DNA of 7,126 nucleotides, from NCBI GenBank assembly GCA_023433965.1, contig JAEYTQ010000450.1, forward strand, positions 1 through 7,126. Reading direction: 5' to 3'. The position numbers and the translations under genes were made by a program. The notes under the pieces were generated by a model that saw only the letters and a program-made list of their open reading frames with translations, ran no database searches and was not told the origin of the DNA. Shown piece by piece: positions 1-5,715 of this stretch. Origin of the DNA: Pseudomonadota bacterium. Its GTDB lineage: Bacteria; Pseudomonadota; Alphaproteobacteria; Rhizobiales; Xanthobacteraceae. Positions within the stretch are counted from its first letter, which is position 1; every line of letters begins with the position of its first letter.

Positions 1-13
1 TCTGGAACCGATC

Positions 14-976
14 ATGCCGTTTGAAAACTACAGGACCAGCCGCATTCTCGTGACCGGGGGCGCCGGTTTCATCGGATCGCATCTCTGCGAGCGACTGCTC
101 GATGCCGGCGCGGAGGTGGTGTCCGCAGACAATTATTTCACTGGCAGCCGGCGCAACATCGCCCATCTGATCGCAAATCCGCTGTTCGAGGCGGTCCGGC
201 ACGACGTCACCTTCCCGCTCTACATCGAGGTCGACGCGATCTTCAACCTGGCCTGCCCGGCCTCGCCGATCCACTACCAGCGCGATCCCGTGCAGACCAC
301 CAAGACCTCGGTGCACGGCGCCATCAATATGCTCGGGCTCGCCAAGCGGCTGAAGGCGCGTATCTTCCAGGCATCGACCAGCGAGGTCTATGGCGATCCG
401 CTGATCCATCCCCAGACCGAGGACTACTGGGGCAACGTCAACCCGATCGGCATCCGTTCCTGCTACGACGAAGGCAAGCGCTGCGCCGAGACGCTGTTCT
501 TCGACTATTGGCGCCAGCACGGCCTGCCGATCAAGGTCGCACGCATCTTCAACACGTATGGTCCGCGCATGCAGCCGAATGACGGGCGCGTGGTGTCGTC
601 CTTCATCGTCCAGGCGCTCAAGGGCGAGCCGATCACCGTGTTCGGCGACGGCGGTCAGACCCGCTCGTTCTGCTATGTCGACGACCTCGTCGAGGCCATC
701 ATGCGGTTGATGGCGAGCGCGGAAGACGTCACCGGCCCGATCAATCTCGGCAACAATTCCGAGTTCACGATCCGGGAGCTCGCCGAAAAGGTCATCAAGC
801 TCACGGGCTCGCGTTCCAAGCTGGAATTCAAGCCGCTGCCGCAGGACGATCCGCGTCAGCGTCAGCCCGACCTCGCCAAGGCGAAGGCGGTGCTGAACTG
901 GGAGCCGAAGGTTGCGCTCGAGGATGGGCTGAAGGAGACGATCGCCTATTTCAAGCATTCACTCGAGCTGACTTGA
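14..976 (+). CDS. uxs: UDP-glucuronate decarboxylase (UDP-xylose synthase), extended SDR family
   Basis: This enzyme converts UDP-glucuronate to UDP-xylose in the cytoplasm by NAD-dependent oxidation, decarboxylation and re-reduction, supplying a sugar donor for surface polysaccharides. The 320-residue protein has the Rossmann motif GGAGFIGSH at residues 15-23 and an Asp at 39 after the second strand. The catalytic set is Thr122, Glu124, Tyr151 and Lys155 (STSEVYGD and YDEGK), with an Arg at 217 in QTRSF. The family-specific strings [29 protein letters not shown] and [10 protein letters not shown] separate it from dTDP-glucose dehydratases and UDP-glucose epimerases. Length is normal for bacterial soluble UXS, with no membrane anchor. 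The ATG at 14 is preceded by GGAA at 4-7, a modest ribosome binding site; an upstream gene may lie just outside the window. It converges with the protease gene, leaving 19 bp between stops. Function is near certain; operon membership is unknown. Confidence 0.96.
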   Translation: MPFENYRTSRILVTGGAGFIGSHLCERLLDAGAEVVSADNYFTGSRRNIAHLIANPLFEAVRHDVTFPLYIEVDAIFNLACPASPIHYQRDPVQTTKTSVHGAINMLGLAKRLKARIFQASTSEVYGDPLIHPQTEDYWGNVNPIGIRSCYDEGKRCAETLFFDYWRQHGLPIKVARIFNTYGPRMQPNDGRVVSSFIVQALKGEPITVFGDGGQTRSFCYVDDLVEAIMRLMASAEDVTGPINLGNNSEFTIRELAEKVIKLTGSRSKLEFKPLPQDDPRQRQPDLAKAKAVLNWEPKVALEDGLKETIAYFKHSLELT

Positions 977-995
977 TTGCCCGCGCGGCGGACAT

Positions 996-2450
996 TCAAG
1001 CCAGCAAATGCCATTCTGGACCGGGCGAAGCCGCCCCCATCACGTTATCCCCATTGAGATCCTGCTGGAAGCTCGCCTCCAGCGATTTAAGCGCAGCGTT
1101 TGAGCCCGAAACGACGCCGCCAACTGCGTTCGAGACCACGTTGCCGCTCGCGTCGGTATTCCAGACCGTGTACTGATCAGCGCCCTGCAGATGCAGCGCG
1201 ACCTGGTAGCCGCCAGCTGTCTGCTCCACCCCCACGAAGTTCCAGCTGCCGAACTGGCCCGCGGACACCGTGGTGCCGCCGTATTTGAGCGCTGGGCCCG
1301 TTCCTCCGGCAATCGGGTTGAAGTAGAAATTGTCCCCGACCTGAACGAGGCTCGTAGATCCGAACGTCTCGATCACCGCGGCTCCCGCTGAAGCCGAGCT
1401 AACCGTGACGCCATCACCATTGAGGTCCTGGTGAAAGCTGGGTTCCTGCGCCTGCAAAGCCAGGCTGGATCCCGAGACGACGCCACCCACCGCATTCGAC
1501 ACCACGTTGCCGTTCGCGTCGGTATTCCAGACCGTATATTGATCGCTGCCCGGCAGCTTCAACGCGACCACATAGCCGCTGCCCGTCTGCTCGACGCCCG
1601 TGAAGGTCCAGCTGCCGAACTGGCCGGCAGAGACGACGGAGCCGGCATATTTGAGCGTCGGCCCCACCCCGCCGGAAGTGGGGTTGAAGTAGAAGTTCGA
1701 GCCGATCTGAACGAGCTTCGTCGCACCGAAGGATTCGATCACGATCGTAGGAATGCCGATCGTGCCGTTTGCATTCAAATCCTGATGAAAGCTCGTCTCC
1801 AGGGATTCGAGGGCGGAGCTCGATCCCGAAACGACGCCGCCGACCGCATTGCTCACCACGTTGCCGCTCGCATCGGTTATCCAGACCGTATACTGATCGC
1901 TCCCAGGCAGATGCAGCGCGACCTGATAGCCGCTGCCTATCTCTTCTGCGCCAATGAACGTCCAGCTCCCGAACCGTCCGAGCGTGACGGCAGTGCCGGA
2001 ATATTTGAGGACGGGGCCGACCCCGCCCGAGTTGGGATTCAGATAGTAAGTGCTGTTCTCCAAGACCAGGCTGGTCGCGCCGAAGGATTCGATCACGGTC
2101 GTGGGAATTCCGATCGTGCCATCGCCGTTCAGGTCCTGATTGAAGCTCGTCTCCTTCGCTTCGAAGACTTGACTGGTCCCCGAGACGATCCCTCCGACGG
2201 CATTGCCGGTGACGTTGCCGTTCGCGTCCGTTCTCCAGACGGTATATTGATCGCTGCCGGGCAGATGAAGCACGACTTCGTAACCGCTGCCGGCCTGTTC
2301 CGCCGCGATGAATGTCCAGCTTCCGAACTGTCCCGCCGTCACGGCGCTGCCGGAATACTTCAGGACAGGACCCGTTCCCCCTGAAGCCGGCCTTAGATAG
2401 TAGTTGTTGCCGGCAAGGACCAAACTGGTCGAGCCCAGCGCTTCGATGAT
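996..2450 (-). repeat. Four tandem in-frame repeats (354, 354, 366 and 381 bp) within the protease gene
   Basis: Reading along the coding strand, the units are 2450-2097, 2096-1743, 1742-1377 and 1376-996. Each encodes the same pattern: VIESFG.TSLV, YYLNP or FYFNP, GG.GP.LKY.G, GQFGSW.F, a Glu-rich stretch with SGY.VAL, the strongly kept DQYTVW.TDA.GNV, NAVGGVVSG, and a closing SF.QDLNGDG. This pattern fits the Pfam family I remember as W_rich_C (PF07483), found in repeats in cyanobacterial and rhizobial secreted proteins; the assignment is from memory. The third unit is longer because a Ser/Ala-rich linker (SSASAGAA) replaces the IPTT-type spacer. Similarity is also high in DNA: 1135-1169 and 1501-1535 differ at one base in 35. 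Confidence 0.9.
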
Positions 2451-3725
2451 CGACGGAATGAACGCGGAAGCGGCGAAGGTGCCATCTGCAAACCGAACAT
2501 ACTCCACTCCATTCAGGGTGTCCGTTCCATCAGGCGAGGCAGAACGCTGGTCCGCGACTGTATACGTCTGGGTGTTCGCGTCGTAGGTGACGACATAGCT
2601 GGCTGCATATCCCGAAAACACCGCCACGTCGGTGCCGGAGCCGCCGAAGATGCTGTCGTTCCCGCCGCCACCGGTGAGGGTGTCGTTACCGCCGCCGCCG
2701 TTCAGCATGTTGGCAATGGCATTGCCTACGATCGTGTCGTTGCCGGACCCGCCTATGGCGTTGTCGATGTAGGAGCGCGCGTCGCCGTTATAGAGATAGG
2801 CGTTGTAGACGTTGCCCGACGCGTAATGGCCGTTGCCGAGATTGGCCAGTTGCACGGGAGAGAACACCGACGACGCACCGGGATTGAGGTTGATGCTCAG
2901 GTTCGTCGTGTAGTTCGAGAGATCATAGGTATCGACACCGCCACCGTCCCAGACGGTCTCGTAGATGCGATTGGCCGAGCCGCCGACGCCGCCGCCCGGT
3001 GCGAGCTGACCGACGCCGTTGATGAACTGCTGTCCCGTGGTCGGATTCCAGGTGTAGACGGTGTTGCCGCTATGCGTCGTGTAGTCCGCGCCGTACATCG
3101 TCTGCAGCGCGAGGATATCGTTGGCCATGTAGGTCTGCGAATATCCGTAGGCTTCGTTGGTGTAGCCGCCGGTAGTCGAAGCGCCGACATAGCTGCGATA
3201 GCTCATGACGGTGTATTCGCTGCTGTCATGCGCGCTCGGCAACGCGACGTTGCCGGGGCCGCCCGCCTCCTGGCTGTGCTTGAGGCCGAGCGCGTGGCCG
3301 AGCTCGTGCATCGCGGTCGTGAAGTAGTAGTTCCCGAGCTTCGCAAGCGAGAAATTGTACTGGGTTCCGAACCAGATGTCGCCGCCGGGCGCGTAATTGC
3401 CGGGATAGTAGGCGTAGGCGGTCGGGTTGGCCGCAGGCGACTGCGCGATCATGATGTCGGCGCCGTTCGTGCCCGCATACTGGATGTTGGCGTTGGTGTA
3501 GCCGAGGATCAATCCGATCGCGTAGTTGATCGCCGCCTGGATTTGTGTGGGCACCGAGGCAAAGCCGGACCTGGTCGGCTCGCCGTCGCCGCCGGAGTAA
3601 GGATTCGAATAGTCGCCCGGCGAGTCGGGAAAGCTGTAGGTGATCGTGCCGGACCACTTTATGCCGGATAGCAGGCCATCGATCTCGGCGTTGTTGGTGG
3701 CACTGACGAAAACAGCGTTGGCCAA
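996..3725 (-). CDS. Serralysin-like RTX zinc metalloprotease with four C-terminal W_rich_C-like repeats
   Basis: This is a probable secreted endopeptidase of the M10B (serralysin) family, expected to leave by a type I (ABC) exporter; no exporter gene is in the window. Numbering is from the TTG at 3725 (909 residues). The catalytic domain covers about 1-200, with zinc motif HELGHALGLKH at 140-150 (ligands His140, His144, His150; catalytic Glu141) and the Met-turn MSY at 174-176, whose Tyr176 is the usual fourth ligand. A serralysin-type beta region follows (about 199-310). Five RTX nonapeptides lie at 325-369, then a linker, then four repeats at 426-543, 544-661, 662-783 and 784-909. There is no Sec signal peptide. 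The same frame is open to an ATG at 3836, giving 946 residues, but TTG is preferred: it has GGAG six bases upstream, yields MANAVFVSATNNAEIDGLLSG, which resembles a serralysin N-terminus, and removes a basic stretch carrying the only two cysteines. The C-terminus WHLLA lacks the classic DFIV-like end of serralysins. Substrate is unknown. Confidence 0.9.
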   Translation of the reverse strand: MANAVFVSATNNAEIDGLLSGIKWSGTITYSFPDSPGDYSNPYSGGDGEPTRSGFASVPTQIQAAINYAIGLILGYTNANIQYAGTNGADIMIAQSPAANPTAYAYYPGNYAPGGDIWFGTQYNFSLAKLGNYYFTTAMHELGHALGLKHSQEAGGPGNVALPSAHDSSEYTVMSYRSYVGASTTGGYTNEAYGYSQTYMANDILALQTMYGADYTTHSGNTVYTWNPTTGQQFINGVGQLAPGGGVGGSANRIYETVWDGGGVDTYDLSNYTTNLSINLNPGASSVFSPVQLANLGNGHYASGNVYNAYLYNGDARSYIDNAIGGSGNDTIVGNAIANMLNGGGGNDTLTGGGGNDSIFGGSGTDVAVFSGYAASYVVTYDANTQTYTVADQRSASPDGTDTLNGVEYVRFADGTFAASAFIPSIIEALGSTSLVLAGNNYYLRPASGGTGPVLKYSGSAVTAGQFGSWTFIAAEQAGSGYEVVLHLPGSDQYTVWRTDANGNVTGNAVGGIVSGTSQVFEAKETSFNQDLNGDGTIGIPTTVIESFGATSLVLENSTYYLNPNSGGVGPVLKYSGTAVTLGRFGSWTFIGAEEIGSGYQVALHLPGSDQYTVWITDASGNVVSNAVGGVVSGSSSALESLETSFHQDLNANGTIGIPTIVIESFGATKLVQIGSNFYFNPTSGGVGPTLKYAGSVVSAGQFGSWTFTGVEQTGSGYVVALKLPGSDQYTVWNTDANGNVVSNAVGGVVSGSSLALQAQEPSFHQDLNGDGVTVSSASAGAAVIETFGSTSLVQVGDNFYFNPIAGGTGPALKYGGTTVSAGQFGSWNFVGVEQTAGGYQVALHLQGADQYTVWNTDASGNVVSNAVGGVVSGSNAALKSLEASFQQDLNGDNVMGAASPGPEWHLLA
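2619..2753 (-). repeat. Five tandem RTX calcium-binding nonapeptide repeats
   Basis: Five consecutive 27-bp units encode, in exact nine-residue register, GGSGNDTIV, GNAIANMLN, GGGGNDTLT, GGGGNDSIF and GGSGTDVAV (residues 325-369 of the TTG-initiated protease). Four fit the GGxGxDxUx consensus and the second is a degenerate GNAxAN form that is common in this family. Such repeats form a parallel beta-roll that binds calcium outside the cell and mark the protein as a type I secretion substrate. Their position between the protease and the repeat tail, rather than near the C-terminus, is unusual for a simple serralysin. Confidence 0.9.
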
Positions 3726-3739
3726 TTGACTCTCCAGAG
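3719..3739 (-). promoter_or_regulatory. Ribosome binding site deciding a TTG start for the protease
   Basis: On the minus strand the sequence reads CTCTGGAGAGTCAATTGGCC. GGAG is separated by six bases from an in-frame TTG whose first base is 3725. The competing ATG at 3836 has only GAGG with a four-base spacer, which is short. The TTG-initiated protein begins where homology to serralysin N-termini appears to begin. Confidence 0.6.
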
Positions 3740-3775
3740 CGACGCGTCGGGCGCGATTCGCCGCGACGGCACATG

Positions 3776-3781
3776 ATTCTA
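3776..3781 (-). promoter_or_regulatory. Possible -10 element TAGAAT for the protease gene
   Basis: TAGAAT on the minus strand differs from the consensus TATAAT at one base and lies about 50 bases upstream of the preferred TTG start. No convincing -35 box sits 16-18 bases upstream; the nearest resembling sequence, TTTACA, is 21 bases away. If it is used, transcription would begin downstream of the ATG at 3836 and only the TTG start could be translated. Weak evidence on its own. Confidence 0.2.
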
Positions 3782-3811
3782 GCTTGAGAGTTAAAGGTTT
3801 GGTGTAAATGG

Positions 3812-3823
3812 GGCAGCGCTGCC
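3812..3823. other. Perfect 12-bp palindrome upstream of the protease gene
   Basis: GGCAGCGCTGCC is a perfect palindrome lying 87-98 bp upstream of the preferred TTG start and about 100 bp upstream of the divergent small exported-protein gene. It also sits inside a slightly wider inverted repeat, GGGCAG (3811-3816) with CTGCCC (3823-3828). It could be an operator for a dimeric regulator. Chance occurrence in GC-rich DNA is a real alternative, especially if the ATG at 3836 is the true start and this is coding sequence. Confidence 0.2.
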
Positions 3824-3923
3824 TGCCCTCTTCCATAAGGCCTCGTTAGTCATCAAATCCCGTAGTCGTACGGGACACGAACGACGTCCGCTGTTCCCGC
3901 GGCATCCGTATTTGCAGGGGTTC

Positions 3924-4238
3924 ATGAAACGATCTTCCGTTCCGGCCATTCTGCTCGGCGCCCTGATCGCGCTTGCGGGATCGCCCCATCAACCTTTCGG
4001 AGGACTGCCAGCCATGGCGCAGAAAGCCAATACGGATGCCGCAGGCAGCGAGGGCAACAAGGCGGGACGCGCGCCCTCCATGCCCATGGCGCGCGATCCT
4101 GCCGCTGCGGTGGCGGAGGAGTACGAAGCCGCCCGCCGGAAGGGAACGCGGGAGGCGTTCGAGCTCTTCATAGCGCGTCACGGGGACGACCCGCTGGCGG
4201 AGCAGGCCCGCGCGGAATTGCAGCGCCTGTCGCGCTGA
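3924..4238 (+). CDS. Small probable exported protein of unknown function
   Basis: I do not recognise a named family. The 104-residue product starts MKRSSVPAILLGALIALAG, a typical Sec signal (basic start, hydrophobic core 6-18), with possible cleavage after AMA at 30-32 or after ALA at 16-18. A low-complexity linker follows (about 33-60), then a helical segment AVAEEYEAARRKGTREAFELFIARHGDDPLAEQARAELQRL. That segment resembles the single TPR-like helical pair (AFxxFIxxHPxxPxAxxAxxxL) seen in many alphaproteobacterial periplasmic proteins. The ATG at 3924 follows AGGGG with a three-base spacer; a TTG at 3912 in the same frame has no ribosome binding site. A further in-frame ATG at 4014 has an excellent GGAGG (3999-4003) ten bases upstream and would give a 74-residue cytoplasmic form. 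It is divergent from the protease and 116 bp ahead of the CoA-transferase. An antisense frame (3846-4304) is judged a shadow. Confidence 0.7.
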   Translation: MKRSSVPAILLGALIALAGSPHQPFGGLPAMAQKANTDAAGSEGNKAGRAPSMPMARDPAAAVAEEYEAARRKGTREAFELFIARHGDDPLAEQARAELQRLSR

Positions 4239-4354
4239 TCTCAGGCACCCTGTCAGGCACGGCATTTCGGCAGGCGGCATCGGCGTCGGCCCGGCTTGCC
4301 GCATGATCTTTCGGCACTATGGTTGTCCCGCATTCTGTCCCGGAGCCTTTCTCG

Positions 4355-5548
4355 ATGCCCTTTCCGCATGCCTCGGAAGCCCTGTCGCGCTTCACCGTGC
4401 TCGATCTGACCCGCGTCCGCTCCGGGCCGACCTGCGTGCGGCAGCTCGCGGACTGGGGCGCCAACGTCGTCAAGATCGACGCGCTAACCGAGGATGCGGG
4501 CGGCGAGCAGCCGGGAGGCCCGCGACGCGGTTCCGACTTCCAGAATTTGCACCGCAACAAGCGGGCGATGACGCTGAACCTGAAGGACGAACGCGGGCTC
4601 GCGGTCTTCAAGCGGCTCGCCGCCAAGGCTGACGTCGTGGTCGAGAATTTCCGGCCCGACGTGAAAAAGAAGCTCGGCATCGACTATGACAGCCTCGCCG
4701 CGATCAACCCGCGCATCGTCTATGGCAGCATCTCCGGTTTCGGCCAGGACGGGCCCTACCTCAAGCGGCCCGGCTTCGATCAGATCGCCCAAGGCATGGG
4801 CGGGCTGATGTCTATCACCGGCGCGCCGGGCGAAGGACCGATGCGGGTCGGCATTCCCGTCGCCGACCTCAGCGCCGGCCTGTTCTGCGCCATGGGCATC
4901 CTCACCGCGCTGCTCGAGCGCGAGGTCTCGGGCAAGGGACAATGGGTGCAGACCTCGCTGCTCCAGGCCCAGATCTTCATGCTCGACTTCCAGGCCGCGC
5001 GCTGGCTGATGGAGAAGGAAGTCGCAAAGCAGGCCGGCAACAACCATCCAACCAGCATTCCGACCGGAGTGTTCAAGACCTCCGACGGCTACATCAACAT
5101 TGCCACGACCGGGGGGCGGATCTGGGAGCGCTGCGCGCAGGCCATCGGCGCGCCCGAGCTCTACCGGCATCCCGACTATGCGACGGCCCCCGCCCGCTCC
5201 AAGAACCGCGATGCGCTCAACGCCGAGATCGAGAAGCGCACGGTGACGAAGTCGACCGAGACCTGGGTTCGCGAGCTCAACGAGGCCGGCGTACCCTGCG
5301 GGCCGATCTATGCCATCGACCAGATGTTCGAGGACGCGCAGGTCAAGCATCTCGGCATTGCGCAGGACGTGCCGAACGACGAAGGCCGGCATCTCCGTCT
5401 CGTCGGCCAGCCCGTGACGCTGTCGCGCACGCCGAGCAGGATGGCGGCCCGGCCGCCGGAGTTCGGCGAGCAGACCGACGAGGTGCTGAAGGAGTTCGGC
5501 TTCGCCGACGACGAGATTGCAGGGCTCAGAGACGCGAAGGTGGTGTGA
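4355..5548 (+). CDS. Class III CoA-transferase, CaiB/BaiF family
   Basis: This cytoplasmic enzyme moves coenzyme A between carboxylic acids through an aspartyl-CoA anhydride. The 397-residue protein has the N-terminal signature VLDLTRVRSGPTCVRQLADWGANVVKID, interrupted here by no gap, then NLHRNKRAMTLNLK, ENFRPDVKKKLGIDY and GFGQDGPY. The likely catalytic Asp171 lies in GIPVADLSAG, close to the Asp169 position known in formyl-CoA transferase. The C-terminal part has NNHPTSIPTGVFKTSDGYINIA and AGVPCGPIY, also typical. Length is normal for the family (about 390-430). The ATG at 4355 is chosen because CGGAG lies nine bases upstream at 4341-4345; an in-frame ATG at 4319 has no ribosome binding site. 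The substrate cannot be read from sequence: oxalate/formate, carnitine, citramalate, mesaconate and aromatic-acid CoA-transferases all share this fold. No dehydrogenase or hydratase partner is adjacent, so the pathway stays open. Confidence 0.93.
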   Translation: MPFPHASEALSRFTVLDLTRVRSGPTCVRQLADWGANVVKIDALTEDAGGEQPGGPRRGSDFQNLHRNKRAMTLNLKDERGLAVFKRLAAKADVVVENFRPDVKKKLGIDYDSLAAINPRIVYGSISGFGQDGPYLKRPGFDQIAQGMGGLMSITGAPGEGPMRVGIPVADLSAGLFCAMGILTALLEREVSGKGQWVQTSLLQAQIFMLDFQAARWLMEKEVAKQAGNNHPTSIPTGVFKTSDGYINIATTGGRIWERCAQAIGAPELYRHPDYATAPARSKNRDALNAEIEKRTVTKSTETWVRELNEAGVPCGPIYAIDQMFEDAQVKHLGIAQDVPNDEGRHLRLVGQPVTLSRTPSRMAARPPEFGEQTDEVLKEFGFADDEIAGLRDAKVV

Positions 5549-5554
5549 CCTGCA

Positions 5555-5653
5555 GCATGATCCGGAAAGGCACGAAGCGGTTTTCCGGAAGGATCATGCG
5601 TCAAGGACAACCTGAAGCGCGATGACGTTTCATCCAAATCTCGTCCGCTTCAG
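5555..5653. repeat. Rhizobiales-type intergenic palindromic repeat with two hairpins
   Basis: The first hairpin pairs GCATGATCC (5555-5563) with GGATCATGC (5591-5599); inside it TCCGGAAA (5561-5568) also pairs with TTTCCGGA (5582-5589). The second pairs CTGAAGCG (5612-5619) with CGCTTCAG (5646-5653) around GATGACGTTTCATCC. From memory, this GCATGATCCGGAAA ... GATCATGC ... CTGAAGCGCGATGACG layout is a dispersed element found in many copies between genes in Bradyrhizobium and Rhodopseudomonas. It begins six bases after the CoA-transferase stop codon and may fold in that transcript and protect or end it. It has no coding potential. Confidence 0.75.
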
Positions 5654-5665
5654 GCCGGAAAACGA

Positions 5666-5693
5666 CGATGCCCGGCGAGATTGCCGGGCATCG
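5666..5693 (-). terminator. Intrinsic terminator of the outer-membrane protein gene
   Basis: A perfect 11-bp inverted repeat, CGATGCCCGGC (5666-5676) and GCCGGGCATCG (5683-5693), encloses a six-base loop. On the minus strand the stem is followed by TCGTTTTCC, a short T-rich run, and it lies 22 bases past the stop codon of the barrel protein at 5716. On the plus strand no T-run follows, so it mainly serves the minus-strand gene, although the stem could also slow readthrough from the CoA-transferase. Confidence 0.75.
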
Positions 5694-5715
5694 AAGTCAG
5701 TTCGCGCTGGACTGC

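Noticed and set aside
1431..2384. 317-residue open frame on the plus strand opposite the repeat array
   Set aside because: It is a shadow of the minus-strand protease. It shows repeats only because the coding strand does, is rich in Arg, Asp and Ala as expected for antisense GC-rich frames, and has no recognisable domain.
2826..3671. 281-residue open frame on the plus strand opposite the catalytic domain
   Set aside because: It overlaps the clearly functional zinc-protease domain in antisense, has Val/Arg/Gly-biased composition and no known motif.
3859..3874. Small stem-loop CCCGTA-GTCG-TACGGG in the protease/small-gene interval
   Set aside because: A six-base stem without a T-run is weak in GC-rich DNA, and both flanking genes point away from it, so a terminator makes no sense here.
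3846..4304. 152-residue minus-strand frame over the small exported-protein gene
   Set aside because: The plus-strand product has a convincing signal peptide and helical segment. The minus frame has neither a ribosome binding site nor a recognisable motif.
4484..5392. 302-residue minus-strand frame inside the CoA-transferase gene
   Set aside because: It is the antisense of a well-supported enzyme gene, and its composition is typical of such shadows.
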